From Nicotiana tabacum (lineage: Eukaryota > Streptophyta > Magnoliopsida > Solanales > Solanaceae): a stretch of 64,000 nucleotides of DNA. A program made the translations under genes and the position numbers. Location of the stretch: positions 128,028,997-128,092,996 of the forward strand of contig NC_134097.1 of NCBI RefSeq assembly GCF_000715075.1. The letters run 5' to 3'. Every line of letters starts with the position of its first letter. Positions within the stretch are counted from its first letter, which is position 1. This document shows, in pieces, positions 1-11,640 of this stretch. A model generated the notes under the pieces. The model saw only the letters and a program-made list of their open reading frames with translations. It made no database searches and had not been told where the DNA came from.

Positions 1-26
1 AAATAGACTGCGGTAAAGTTACTTAC

Positions 27-911
27 CAGTAAAGGGCTTATCCCCATATTTCTCGTAGAAGGACGACCATTCGTGAACTCCTACCATATAAGAAAGAATG
101 GCGTTCACCCATTCACGGATATCATCAACAGGCACAGGAGATAATCTTGCGGCTGCAAAAGCAAAAATAGTTAAATAGCCGCCCTAAGGAAAGCGGTCGA
201 ATACTATTCCAACTAAAGGCACAAAAACTTACGGGCGAAGTTCCATCTCTTAGGAAACCCTGCAGGATCTGCTACAAAGTGCTCAGTCCGCACATAAAAA
301 TAGTTTTTATAAAAGCGACGATTGGCCCTGTCGTCCGTCCTCACCGCCAGACTCTTTGTCCCTCGATGGCGCATGTGGATCATCGTGCCTCGGATGAGTT
401 GAGGGGAAAAGATATTGAGCATGTGCTTCAACGTGACCTCCCGACCAGCAAGCTCCGCGAAGTTGAGCAGTATAAGGAATAGTTTATACAAGTACGATGA
501 AAGTTGAGTCGGACACACCTCATAGAAACAGAAGAAATCTACTCCCAAGAGGGGAAGAGGAAGCGTATACCCAATGATAAAGGGATAGGCATAGAACGCA
601 CAATATCCCAGGCGATCAAAATGTATGATGTCGTCTCCCATCGCCGGCAACATTTCAACATAGTGAGGGATCCCCCATTTTGCCCTCAACTCCGCAATCC
701 CCGTCTCAGTCATAACAGAGGGAGCAGGTTCCGGCTCTTCTCCGACAGGATTGTGGAAATCATTCCACGGCTTTCCAGGGCGAGGCAATATTTTGGCCAT
801 CCTCGAAACTCCCTCATCTTCTACTACTTCCACTCCCCCAGGAGCAGGAACATCACTTTTTGATGCCAAAATTGCGGCAGGATTATCGGCACGAGAAGAA
901 CCACTAACCAT
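27..911 (-). CDS. Retroelement-type protein, two visible exons, 3' end outside window
   Basis: Exon 1 (911 down to 233) starts at the ATG at 911 and encodes about 226 residues. The first 70 are low in complexity. Residues ~75-226 form a conserved-looking block with aromatic runs (FYAYPFIIGY near 106, HFVADPAGFPKRWNF near 211). It resembles the proteins that plant databases call 'putative gypsy-type transposon/plant transposon protein'; this is family recognition by eye. The open frame closes just past 233, but a good donor (C|GTAAGT, GT at 232-231) and acceptor (TTTTGCAG, AG at 154-153) remove 80 bases. They join in frame to a 126-base exon (152-27) that begins ARLSPVPVDDIREWVN. That exon ends at another donor (GTAAGT at 26), so the gene continues to the left. 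It is probably part of an old Ty3/gypsy-related element, not a host gene. No damage is seen in the visible part. Confidence 0.6.
153..232 (-). other. Putative 80-base intron of the left-edge gene
   Basis: On the minus strand this begins GTAAGTTTTT and ends TTTGCTTTTGCAG, with a T-rich tail. Both flanking exons stay open in the same frame after removal, whereas the unspliced frame stops about 7 codons into the intron. Confidence 0.6.
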
Positions 912-1708
912 TTATATCGATTTGATAGAACAAAGGGCTTAAGAAAAAGAAGAGATGGGGATGAAAATTTCCGGCTAACCAAAGAGAATCAAAAATCTGA
1001 AACTATATGAAAAGAGAAAGATCTACAATGTTCTCTCAACAAAGGTAAGAAAGTGTGCCAATCAAATGGTGTCTTTCCTCTGTTTATAGGGACATAAATT
1101 CCCCAATCGGGAAATCCAAGAGTTGCCAATGAAAATTGATAAGGGCACGAAACAGTTCAATCACCAGGAAACGTGTGTCATAATGACAGTAGCCACGAAC
1201 GACGTTTCAAATCGAACAAATGCTTCGATTCCGAATGGTCGCAACGGTCCAAAGGCACCGTTATAGCACTATCCCATTGCCTCGATTTAAAGACTACGTC
1301 CAAGGCACGAACAGTCAGATTTCTCTTAAGTGTTAAAAATCACAATATGTCCGTCAGGACCACCAATAGATGATCCCAACAGATGGAGGGACTAACTGTA
1401 TAGATCAAAATCTGACCACAGTAGCCGACCCAGCTGGAACCCCGCCTAAGGGGTGGGGTAGCGAGGATCATCACGACCTACTTTGGTCTAGGTACCTACA
1501 ATATACATTAAGTCAAAAGACAATACTTAAGTAACGTCAAAAAGGCCACAACATGAAGGCATACCGACTGGAGAAGGTAGTCATGGTCTCAGAATTATAT
1601 ATAGGGGATGAATTCCCAAAGAAGGGGGGACTTTTTTCGTTTTTCTCCCTCTATTCTCTCCTTCTATTTTCTTCCAAAAAGGGTGTAAAATTGATCACCT
1701 CCTTGGTC
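912..1708. other. 5' flank of the left-edge gene, no other gene seen
   Basis: Apart from the TATA box at 1081-1090, no coding block or repeat was recognised. The style of sequence (GC-poor with a promoter and leader feeding a retroelement-type protein) would suit a degenerate LTR plus leader on the minus strand, but no LTR partner lies in the window. Confidence 0.3.
1081..1090 (-). promoter_or_regulatory. TATA box upstream of the left-edge gene
   Basis: The minus strand reads CCTATAAACA, about 170 bases upstream of the ATG at 911. A start some 30 bases downstream would give a leader of about 140 bases. The surrounding sequence could equally be an old LTR promoter. Confidence 0.4.
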
Positions 1709-1713
1709 TCATG
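1709..1713. repeat. Target site duplication of element A, left copy
   Basis: TCATG lies immediately before the TGTTACA start of the 5' LTR. It is repeated exactly at 57991-57995 after the 3' LTR. Confidence 0.92.
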
Positions 1714-2375
1714 TGTTACACCCCACAATATTACGTTGATATTACGTCCCGCAGTATTATATTACGATGATGTTACGCCTTACAGTACTATATTACGATG
1801 ATGTTACGCTTTGCAGTATTAAATTACGACGATGTTGCACCCTGTTGTATTGTACGTTGAATTTGTCGTAAGGTAATTGACATCAGTCCAAGGAAAAGAT
1901 TATTTGGAGATTATAAGGATTATACTATTTCAAACAAGTGATGAGTAAACTCGTGAAGGTGAGAGGGGAAGCAAGTCAAAGAAAATGAATTTTCGTCCAA
2001 GTTTGGCATGTTGGGATAAAATTCGGGCCGAGCGTTAATACCCAATATTTATGGACTAGTACCATACAAGGTACCATATGACCATGATAGTAGGATGTAT
2101 AAAGTGTATTAAAAATAAGTAGAATTTTAAGTAATTTAAGATTATTATTAATTATGCGGGTAATTGGTTAATTACCGGGTAATGAAACACTACTTAATTA
2201 CCTAATAAGTGGATAAAGATTAAACCTTCCCAACCCCATCCCCACGTGGCGGCAAGATACACCCTAAAGAAATGACTCTTAATCATTTTTCTTTAGGTGG
2301 CTTAATGTGTTAATTCCACATTCACGTCACTTTCCAACCTTTTCTATATCAAAGTTACACATTCAATTCTTATCA

Positions 2376-2471
2376 CTTTTCAATTCTCATCTTCAAACAC
2401 ATCAAACCAGAACATAGCAAAAGCTTTTCAATTCTCATCTTCAAACACATCAAACCAGAACATAGCAAAAG
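2376..2471 (+). repeat. 48-base tandem duplication inside the 5' LTR of A
   Basis: Two adjacent identical copies (2376-2423 and 2424-2471), each starting CTTTTCAATTCTCATC. The 3' LTR has one copy near 56660-56710, so the duplication arose after insertion or in one LTR only. Confidence 0.9.
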
Positions 2472-2936
2472 GAATCCAACGTATCAATTCTTGCAACCAA
2501 AAGGAATCCAGCGGGAATTATTAAAATCATAGCAACATAATATTTTGCGATTCTAAAGGAGTACAATGCAACCTTTTTCAAGAACATCATACAGATTTTT
2601 CCCTACTCCAGGTATGTTAAGGCTATCCCTTCTTTCCTTTTGGCATGAGCTATATGATACAAACGAAACGAGCAAATGCACAACTTCCATAAATAACTCT
2701 ATTCATAGAAGTATTAGAGGTACCTATGTTCTTGAATTCCTATGTGTCTTATTATAACATCTTCTGTTCATGGGTCTCAGAAAAATACGTAAGTTAAAAA
2801 TAAGTTTAATTTATGATATTATTCAAAGGCATAATGGTTTTATGACATTTCGAGAGATTTTATTGACGTACTTCTCATACATTGCATTCATTTATACATA
2901 TACATTAACCCATGACCAGATGGCATTATATACGCG

Positions 2937-2940
<4 letters not shown>

Positions 2941-2981
<41 letters not shown>
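2941..2981. repeat. (TA)n microsatellite in the 5' LTR of A
   Basis: About twenty TA units. The 3' LTR has almost none at the matching place (57170-57185), while the related truncated LTR at 11678-13772 carries much longer runs. The locus is therefore hypervariable in this LTR family. Translated frames rich in Tyr-Ile here are artefacts. Confidence 0.9.
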
Positions 2982-2986
<5 letters not shown>

Positions 2987-3794
2987 GGGATATGGGAAAA
3001 AGTTACGGAGTTATATACGCGCCACCACCTGATCAACTGGTGTACGTTGATGATTTTGCCGATAGTGGCCGAGATGATATGGCGAGATGCCCTCAGAGGC
3101 CTGATGATGTTATGAAAATGTACCTATGCATGACATGATATTCATACGCATATGCATGACACTATAATTATTTCATGATTTACGGAGTTATCAAGACTTA
3201 CAGGTTGAGTCATTTACTCTATATTCCTTCCATGTCTGTTATGTACTTATTTGTGTGCCTTATATACTCGGTACATTATTTGTACTGACGTCCCTTTTGC
3301 CTGGAGACACTGCATTTCATGCCCACAGGTCTCGATAGACAGGTCGAGAGTCCTCCAAGTAGGCAATCAGCTCAGTGGAAGATGTTGGTGCATTCCATTT
3401 GCTCCGGAGTTGCTTGTTTGGTCAGTATGATTTAGATGTGTATTATTTGGTATGGCGGGGCTCTGTCCTGACCTTTATGACAATTATGTATCCTTAGAGG
3501 CTTGTAGATAGATTTCATGTACGTAAAAGATTGTATGGCCTTGTCGGCCTATGTTCAGTATACGAGTGATTATTTTGGCCTTATAGGCCTGTACATCAAA
3601 TGTATAAGTTTGGATTACATGTTGGACCATCCAATGTCGAGTATTTCTCCATGTTTTACTGTACCTATCTCATGAGAGCCTCTCTAGCTCATTTACCTAT
3701 GATAGAATGATACAAAAGATACGTTATGTAGGTACTCGATTGAGTAAGATACCGGGTGCCCGTTGCGGCCCATAGGATTGGGTCGTGACAAAAG

Positions 3795-3805
3795 TGGTAT
3801 CAGAG
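3795..3805 (+). other. Element A primer binding site (initiator Met tRNA)
   Basis: TGGTATCAGAG starts four bases after the LTR end. It is the usual plant PBS complementary to the 3' end of initiator methionine tRNA, and it fixes the orientation of A as plus. Confidence 0.9.
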
Positions 3806-3859
3806 TAGTTCTGTCCTAGGGAGTCTACAAGCCGTGTCTAGTAGAGTCTTGTTTCTGGG
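3806..3859 (+). other. Element A leader, left part
   Basis: A short piece of untranslated leader between the PBS and the insertion point of B. It continues at 51537 on the far side of B. Confidence 0.75.
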
Positions 3860-6800
3860 TGTCACATACCCTTTTTTTCCTTTTTACGGGGAAGTCCGGG
3901 TTTCGACATTCATGGGGGAATAACTCGTTTCCTTTTGGGAATTAGGTATTTGAAAAGTCGCCACCTAACGGATTATGGTGCGTTAGGGCACCTAGTGCGA
4001 TTAACTCATGTAACTAGTTTGCATTACTAGAGATTAGGGTAAGGGCTCAAAATAACCTCGAGGGGAAGGTTTTAGGCACCCCTCACGGTCCACAACGGTG
4101 GGTCCCGACCGAACTTAAACTATATGAATTAGTTAATTAACAAGCAAGCAACTATTTTGAAGATAAAGTGGCTTTCCCCATCTAAATGCAAATATGATCG
4201 AAGAAGTTTAAATAATGAAGGTAAAAAGGTTTGGACTACTTACACATGCATATGTAAAGAAAAGGAAGTTTAGAGAATTTAAACACATGGAATTGGGAAA
4301 GGGTGTCCTAGGTTGATTAGCCTACATGATCATACCCATGCAATACTCGGTAATCACTCCTCAATGAGAGGGGCTACACGTGACATTAACGCGCATGTCA
4401 TCATATCCTTTTACTATCTATTACCCTCCTCTTAGTGGTTATATGAGCGAGTTTAATTAACTACCTCTAAGCGTGCTGCTACCTGTCCCTTCCTTATGGT
4501 CCTGGAGGAATTTGGGACCTCTAAATATGGACAGTTCTGGATAGCCTAAGGTTTGTAAAAGGTAAAATTCTAGGCGACATGCGAATAACATATAGGACAA
4601 GCAAATAAGGGCAAACAGTTAGAAGGCTCACATTACCTCCGCATGTATATAGGCAAACAAATAGCATGTCTAAAACACAGATTTTGAAGAAATTCAGAAA
4701 TCCTAAGAACATGATATCTAGATGAATGTTGCAGATTCAGGATATGCATAAGGAAAGTGGCAGAATCCTAACCGGTTTGCCTACTGATTTTATAGCCTTT
4801 TAAGCTTGGATAATTTCACATATAAACAGAACTGGTTTCATAGTTATTTAACACCCTAAGGCTTGCCTAAGTGTATATATGCAGTCACAATTCTGGGAAA
4901 ACATTTTGAAGTCCTTTATCCTATAGGCATGCTTTCTAGTGATATTAATTAACACAACGTTGAAGACTATTAAAGAAACGAGTAAGATAATTAATTAAAC
5001 TGATTCAGAACCTACAGGCATGAGTTCTAATTAAGCTGATTTTAGATCCTATAGGCATGAGTTCTAATTAAAACTGACTTTAAATCCTATAGGCATGATT
5101 TCTATAATTAATGCTGATTTTATATCCTACAGGCATGATTTCTAAAGAGATAAATTTGAATATATGCCGTAATGGAAACTGAACCTTAGTTATTTTATTC
5201 TCTATAGGCATGGTGTCTAATCATGTAAAGTAAAACAGACAGAACTTATTTGACCAAAGCAAAACCCTATAGGTATATTATCTAACAAAACATATTTCAA
5301 TCAAAATGAACCCTATAGGCATGTTATCTACCCAACACATTTGAACTACAATGAACCCTAGCATGTTATCTAACAAAACACATGTGAAACAAAGTAATCT
5401 TATATGCATGTTATCTATCCAATTTTACCCACAGTATACAACTACCCTCCCTTTTCACTAGTCACCCCAATATCTATTTACAATTAATTATTACACACAA
5501 ATGTTTGAATAAAAAATACATAAATAGAATAGAAATTAAGCTATAGGGAGCCTGAAGTAGGCCCAAAGCAAATCCTGGTGTACGAGGCCTTCACTAGTCT
5601 CAAATGCCCAAGATTCATTGCCACATTTGTGTCCAGGTGTGTCAGAGTTCCCTAAGAACCTCAAGGATTCCGGGCAGTGCTCACACCCAGACTTTCTCAA
5701 ATAAACACTAATTATGTGCAGTGTGGAAGAGCTAGCCCTGATATGCCAGAGTTCAGAGGGATCTCAGGGACCTCTAAGCAGTACACATATCAGAGGGGCA
5801 GGACTTAATAAGCTAAGAATAAGTAAGAGTTCTTGACATGATTTGAAAGAGTTTTGGTAAATAGTATGAAGACAGGTTTTAGGAGTGAAACGATTTCTGA
5901 AAATCAGTACTAGTTTTGGTGGTAAAATAGTAGTTAGAAAAGCGTGGAAAATATTTTGCAATCAGAACACAAGTCATAGAACAAACAACTTCAGAAAACA
6001 CTTTGGCAACCAAATTCCACACAAGGAGAGAGGGGGTTGGGGACGCATAGAATACTCCTTTGTGTATAGTGGATCATATAAACAATAGGGTATATAGAAT
6101 TTTCACGGGGCTCTGCAGAACTAATAGGTCAGCTATAAGGTAGGCCATTGAGTCATAGCAAAGATCACAGTAAAGCCACATTGAAAAACACATGAAAACT
6201 GGATAGAACTAACTACACAACTTAGAATTGCCTGAAGGACTAGATGACTTAGCATGAGCAAAACAGAATGGGCAAGAACTTGAATGGACAGGCTAAGCAA
6301 TTATAAACAAGTAGACATAATGTATGCATGCTGAACAAAACAAGATTTAGGCATACTAAATAAATAATAGACAGGCAAGCATAATTTAGACATGCTAATC
6401 ACATATGGAACCAGGCAAAATTTAGGCATGTTAGATAAACAGTAGACAACCAAGTAAGTTGAGACATGCTAATCACATATTGAACAAGGTGAATTAGGCA
6501 TGCTAGATAAGTAGTAAACAGAAGCATGAATGAACTCAGATATGATGAACTAAGGCAGTAAATAAATACATAGGTTTAGATTCTAAAATTTAATCAGAAG
6601 CATACAGGTTAGGGAAAGAGCACACAAGATGTAAGACATGTGTTGTGCAATTTCCAGCCTTGGCTTATAACCGGCTAGACTAACGAAGATCATAAGTAGT
6701 AGGAAGAACAAAGAACTTTTTTTTAGAGTGCAAGAGTAGTTGATGAACTAATGTTCGTGTGTTGAAGGAGCAGAATGAGAGTGTATATATAGCACTTTAG

Positions 6801-8712
6801 AGAGTACAACAAATAAGGTAAAGAATCATAGTTCAATTAATTAGGAGCAATTAATCAATCACATAGTCAATTCCTATAAAAAAGTTTGGAATAAACCCCT
6901 TAATTGGGGGCAATTAATTAACGGTCAGAACTGGGACTTAAGTAAGGAAATAAATCAACACCAAATCATATAAGGAGTCCATCAAATCCCCAATACTGAT
7001 AACTAATTAAGGCAAGGTTAATTAGTCACAATAGGGAAACAAATAGAAAATCCCGAAAAATATTGATTTTAACCAAGAAAGAATCATTCAAATTCCCTAA
7101 ATAGAAATCAATTAAGCGACAAAATCCCCAAGAATACTAGATTTAACAGGAAAATCACTCAAACTCTAAATAGAGTCAGTTAATATGACTAGTTCACAGA
7201 AAGAAACATAATAGGAGAAATCAGTGTTACCATCAGAACATCTAAGGTTCATACATACAGAAATTAACCAGACACGTAAAGAGATGAACAAATAAACATT
7301 AAAAGTAGAAAAAACCTCTTGAAGAGGAGTCTGGTAAGAACTCTAATTTAAAAACACTCAAAGAAGGAAACAACCATGGAAAACTTGAAAGCATGTCAAC
7401 ACACAGAGATTCGAACAACAGAAATCGTAGAAATAGAAATCTAAAGTAGCGTAGTGCTTAAAAATAGGTTAGTAGTAAAGAAGTAAAAGAACCCAAAAGA
7501 ATAGCCATGGAAGTTTGAAAATACTTCAGATACCCAGAGGTTCGACCAACAAACGACAAGAAAACAAACCCTAATATAACAAAAAATATTCAGAAATCGA
7601 TTAATCAGTAAAGAAATGAAAGAGCCTTAAGGAAAAAACATTGATGAACTCAAATCTCTCCAGATCTACAAGGATCTGGACGGATTCAAGTCCAAATGCT
7701 AATTTTTTGAAGAAAAAAGAAAGGGTAAAGAGAATCTGGCCTTTGAATCAAGGATTTGAACCGTGAAACTTTGATAGAAATCACTCACAGACCACAGACA
7801 GACTCTTGAAGAGTCTTAAACGAGATCTGGACCAGATTTCTTTGAGGGCCTTCCACAAAACCACACAATCGAGAAACCAGGGGAGATATGAGACAAGTAG
7901 AGGCCTCGTACAGCCATGGAAAGCCATAGATCGAGTAGGAATCACTTGGATTAGGGTTGGTTTTGGGTGGCGGCAAATAGGGTTAAGCTTGGTTTCAGAG
8001 AGAATTAGAGAGGAGAGGGTTTCAGGGGCGACGGGTGTAGGAAAATGATTTAGGGTTAGGGTTTATTAGTAATAAAAAAGGAAAGTTTTAACGGGGGCCG
8101 TTGATCTAAAGGATCAATGGCCAAGATCTGATGGGGTTTTGGGTCGGGTAGGTGTCATGGGTTTGGGCTGGGTAGATTTTGGGCCTGCTTTAATTGAATT
8201 GGGATTGTGTGTGTGTGTGTGTGGGCTAATGTGGGATTAAAAATTGGGATGTCTAATTGGCTGGGTCCAAATGAAAGGGGCTATTTGTTAAATACATATT
8301 TAATTGCTAAAATAATTTTAAAAATAGTTAATAAATTATAAAAAAATAATTTTCATGAATAGAAATGTTTTAAAATAATTACTTAATATTTTTAAAAATA
8401 TAAAAGGCTATTTTCCGGTAAAATAATGTAATAATGCATAGGCTATAATTGCAAAGTAATTGGAATTACATCCTAAAATTACAAATGTGGTTATTTATGC
8501 AATAATTGAAACTTAGTACAAATTCAAATGATAAAATTAAGCCACAAAAATTATTATAAAAATATTTGTGATGCAATCAATGATTGTTTTATAAATAAGA
8601 TGCTCGGAGAAATTAATTAAAATATTTTAAAAATACATAAATTGTATGAAAAATACTAATTGATGCCAAAACATAGTTTTGAAAATATTATGGGAAAAAT
8701 TGAATATCAACA
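3860..8712 (-). repeat. Element B 3' LTR (left copy)
   Basis: 4853 bases, TGTCACATACCC to ATCAACA on the plus strand. It pairs with 46863-51531. In about 235 bases compared by eye near the left end there were roughly a dozen differences, mostly transitions. It holds many diverged short repeats of the type 'ATAGGCATG..TTCTAAT' (5030-5410). Open frames inside it are not genes. Confidence 0.9.
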
Positions 8713-8713
8713 A

Positions 8714-8723
8714 CTGCCCCTCT
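8714..8723 (-). other. Element B polypurine tract
   Basis: The minus strand reads AGAGGGGCAG directly before the 3' LTR. It nearly matches the tract of element C (AAAGAGGGGCAGC) and is the expected plus-strand primer. Confidence 0.75.
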
Positions 8724-8827
8724 GTACCTGGGACGGATGAAAGAGTTTTCGGGTAAAGAAATGATGGCTAATTTTGACCGAATGGATGTTTTGAAAGATA
8801 GAGGCCGGAATCTGGTCTTTGAGCTAC

Positions 8828-8867
8828 CTACATATCCCTAATTTTATAGAAATCAGGCCATGTGTAG
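8828..8867 (-). other. Structured motif copy 1 (before 3' LTR of B)
   Basis: On the plus strand, CTACA (8828-8832) pairs with TGTAG (8863-8867). Between them lie a degenerate inner arm and the conserved AATCAGG block. This copy has the A/T version of the outer stem, compensating on both sides. The inner hairpin is the weakest of the six. Confidence 0.6.
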
Positions 8868-9084
8868 TTCTGGATCCATCGACAGAATGTACCGATGAAG
8901 TCATTACAAGAACAAACACGGGATTGCGGGATGAATGCTAGAGTGGTTATGGTGAATGGTCATGTTTGAGATAGCGAAGGAATTGGAGCGAGGTCACTCC
9001 TGCCGGGATAACAGTTGCTTACTGGTCACCTGCAGATAAAGATATGCCAAAACATGTATTTATGCAAAAAAATTTAAACATGAT

Positions 9085-9310
9085 GCAGATTCCCTTCGGA
9101 CCATGAAAGTTGTCTTCAGACGGTTCAGGATGATGTCCTCAGACCATGATGTCCTAGGCCATGAATTGTTCAGTGAGGGATTCACAGGCCATGAAATGAT
9201 ATTCTTGGTCCATGAAAATGGTGCCTCCAAACCATGTCGCCTTTGAATAATGATATTCAAATTTGAGAGATCCTCAGACCATGGCATGATGTCTTCTAAC
9301 TATGAGGATG
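9085..9310 (-). repeat. Diverged ~30-base tandem repeat in 3' region of B
   Basis: Irregular repeats of a unit like 'TGATGTCTTCAGACCATGA' appear about seven or eight times, with variable spacing. It is unrelated to the array that follows. Confidence 0.55.
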
Positions 9311-9482
9311 ATGCCTTTTAGTCTATGACACCTTTGGATAGATTGGTGATATTTCAGCCTATGAAATGCAATAATATGATGTTAACAAGACAAGTCTTAG
9401 TCTTATGAAATGAAGGGCAGAGCTTAACCCGTTTGAAAAGCAAATGGATAATTCCAGAATAGAGCAATATTTATGCAAGGAG

Positions 9483-10330
9483 GGATAATGCTTAGTCCCA
9501 TGCGAATGTGGAGGCTGGGATTATCCTCATGCAAATATGGAGGCAGCGATTAGCCTCATGAAGATATGGAGGCAAGGATTAGCCTCATGCAAATATGGAG
9601 ACAAGGATTAGCCTCATACAGATATGGAGGTAGGGATTAGCCTCATGCAAATATGGAGGTAGGGATTAGCCTCATGCAGGATGGGGGCGGGGATTAGCCT
9701 CATTCAAATATGGAGGTAGGGATTAGCCTCATGCAGAATGTAGGCAAGGATTACCCTCATACAAATATGGAGGCATGGATTAGCCTCATGCAGGATGGAG
9801 GCAGGGATTAGCCTCATATAGATATGGAGGTAAGGATTAGCCTCATGCAGATATGGAGGCAGGGATTAGCCTCATGTAAATGTGGAGGCAAGGATTAGCC
9901 TCATGCAGGTATTGAGGCAGGGATTAGCCTTATGTAAATATGGAGGCAGGGATTAGCCTTATGTAGATATGGAGGCAAGGTTAGCCTCATGCAGATATGG
10001 AGGCAAGGATTAGCCTCATGCAGATATGGAGGCAAGGATTAGCCTCATGCAGATATGGAGGTAGGGATTAGCCTCATGCAGTATGGAGGTAGGGATTAGC
10101 CTCATGCAGGATGGAGGAAGGGATTAGCCTTATGTTGATACAGAGGCAGGGATTAGCCTCATGCAAATATGGAGGCAGAGATTAGCCTCATGTAGATATG
10201 GAGGCAAGGATTAGCCTCATGCAGGATGAAGGCAGGGATTAGCTTCATGCAGATACTGAGGCAGGGATTAGCCTCATGCAAATATGGAGGCAGAGATTAG
10301 CCTCATGCAAATATGCGGGACAAGTATTAG
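9483..10330 (-). repeat. 28/29-base minisatellite, about 28 copies
   Basis: Head-to-tail copies of a unit containing GAGGCAGGGATTAGCCTC followed by ATGCAAATATG or ATGCAGGATG; the two endings give 29- and 28-base units. GAGGC and GCCTC within each unit can pair around an eight-base loop. Copies differ at a few positions and none is separated by unique sequence. Tandem repeats in the 3' region are known for Ogre-type elements and can seed satellite DNA. Confidence 0.93.
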
Positions 10331-10731
10331 TCCCATGCAGAGAATGAGTAGCAAATAAGAGTAGCATATTTCTTAGCTGGAGATATATATTCGGTGTCTG
10401 ATGGCCTTATTGATAGTGATCTTGTTACGTGTATACATGTTTGCGAATGCTATCGCTACATCAGATGTGCCTGCGCTCAAAGAAAAATTGTAAGTTTTGT
10501 AAGGTGGAGGTTGGTTCGTGCCTTTGTCCGCTGGCCTTGCTATGCTCCATTTTGGAGGCCTCGTTTGAGTTTCCCTGGGTAACACCTGACTGTTACGAAA
10601 AGTAGAGTTTTCGAAAACATACAATTATTGATAAAGAATAGAGTTATTTAGGAACATATTGAAATATCAAGTAATTTTAGATGAACTAGTGACTGTAACA
10701 CATTTCAGAGACATTGCAACTTTCCTATGTT

Positions 10732-10957
10732 AGAATTTTGAGGGTCCTCCTCAAAATTCTGCCTCAGTTTAGTAGATGATCCTTCGGCCGTTTGCGAATA
10801 ACGAGACTTGTTGAACCTTCTTCAGAATTTTGAGAAGGAATTTTGAGAATCCTTCTCAAAATTCTGCCCCACTTTCTTAACCGATTTCTGACTGTCTGGC
10901 ATATGTTGGCATCGACTGGACTTGCTTCAGAATTTTGAGGGTCCTCCTCAAAATTCT
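10732..10957 (-). repeat. Three perfect long hairpins in 3' region of B
   Basis: Hairpin 1 (10732-10760) and hairpin 3 (10929-10957) have a 12-base stem AGAATTTTGAGG with loop GTCCT. Hairpin 2 (10824-10865) has a 15-base stem AGAATTTTGAGAAGG with a 12-base loop. All stems are perfect, although hairpin 2 differs in sequence from the others. Each is followed by TCTGCC(C/T)CA, which on the sense strand is a TGGGGCAGA purine block similar to the polypurine tract. Confidence 0.85.
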
Positions 10958-11025
10958 GCCCCAGTTTCTGATCTTGGGGGGGAAATGGAAATTTTATTAT
11001 GATATGACCGAACCCACAGGGCTGC

Positions 11026-11065
11026 CTACGTATCCCCTCTTAAATGGGAATCACGTCAAGCATAG
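11026..11065 (-). other. Structured motif copy 2 (after integrase of B)
   Basis: CTACG (11026-11030) faces CATAG (11061-11065), one mismatch that a single G-to-A change explains. The inner stem is TCCC (11033-11036) with GGGA (11046-11049), followed by AATCACGTC. It lies 34 bases after the integrase stop. Confidence 0.7.
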
Positions 11066-11098
11066 TTCAATTACATCAGAGGAGGAAATGTAAACAAT

Positions 11099-11640
11099 CT
11101 AAGCATAGTATCTCTTGACTGCGTCTGAATTGATTGGTTTTGGCCAAATTTCTCCGTCCATTTCTGCAAGTATGAGTGCTCCTCCTTTTAGCACCCTGTG
11201 GACCATGTAAGGACCTTGCCAGTTGGGAGAGAGTTTTCCTTTGGCTTTATCTTGATATGGGAAGATCTTTTTCAGTATCAGCTGTCCTGGTGCAAATTGC
11301 CTTGGTTTGACCCTTTTGTTGAAAGTTCTGGACATTCAGTTCTGATAAAGATGATCGTGACATACTGCGTTCATTATTTTTCCATCTATATGTGCCAATT
11401 GTTCATAGCGGCTCCTTATCCATTCTGCATTGCTGAATTTAGCTTCATGTATGATTCTTAAAGAAGCAATCTCTACCTCGGCTGGGATGACAGCTTCGGT
11501 ACCATAAACCAGCATATAGGGAGTTGTCCCGGTTGATGTGCGAACTGTAGTGCGATATCCCAACAAAGCGAAGGGTAGCTTCTCATGCCATTATTTGTGG
11601 TTTTCTACCATCTTCCTTAGTATCTTCTTGATATGTCTGT
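11099..11640 (-). pseudogene. Element B integrase, C-terminal part
   Basis: The minus strand encodes the end of a Ty3/gypsy integrase. A block resembling NIKKILRKMV runs into WHEKLPFALLGYRT (with one in-frame stop before the Trp), then TPYMLVYGTEAVIPAEVEI at 11566-11460. The frame at 11335-11099 contains the GPY/F module (NWQGPYMVHRVLKGGALIL) and ends NSDAVKRYY before its stop. No chromodomain follows, as expected for Tat-group elements. The part upstream, with the third catalytic residue (Glu), is missing because the Del-family fragment sits there. Confidence 0.85.

Larger units (their letters stand above)
1714..3790 (+). repeat. Element A 5' LTR
   Basis: 2077 bases, TGTTACACC to GTCGTGACA. 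It aligns along its length with 56004-57990. In a ~155-base stretch compared by eye (from 2041) there were about seven differences. It is longer than its partner because of a 48-base tandem duplication and a TA microsatellite. A weak TATA-like CTATATCAAA lies at 2344-2353. Confidence 0.92.
8724..11098 (-). other. Element B 3' untranslated region between integrase and 3' LTR
   Basis: About 2.4 kb with no coding block. It contains structured motif copies at 8828-8867 and 11026-11065, a diverged ~30-base repeat (9085-9310), a 28/29-base minisatellite (9483-10330) and three long hairpins (10732-10957). The stretch 10340-10720 shows nothing recognisable. Confidence 0.75.

Noticed and set aside
8045..8065. 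Telomere-like TTTAGGGTTAGGG
   Set aside because: Only about two units inside an LTR; the other LTR copy has a diverged version.
9483..10330. CRISPR-like look of regular short repeats
   Set aside because: Units are contiguous with no unique spacers, and the sequence is a plant retrotransposon 3' region.
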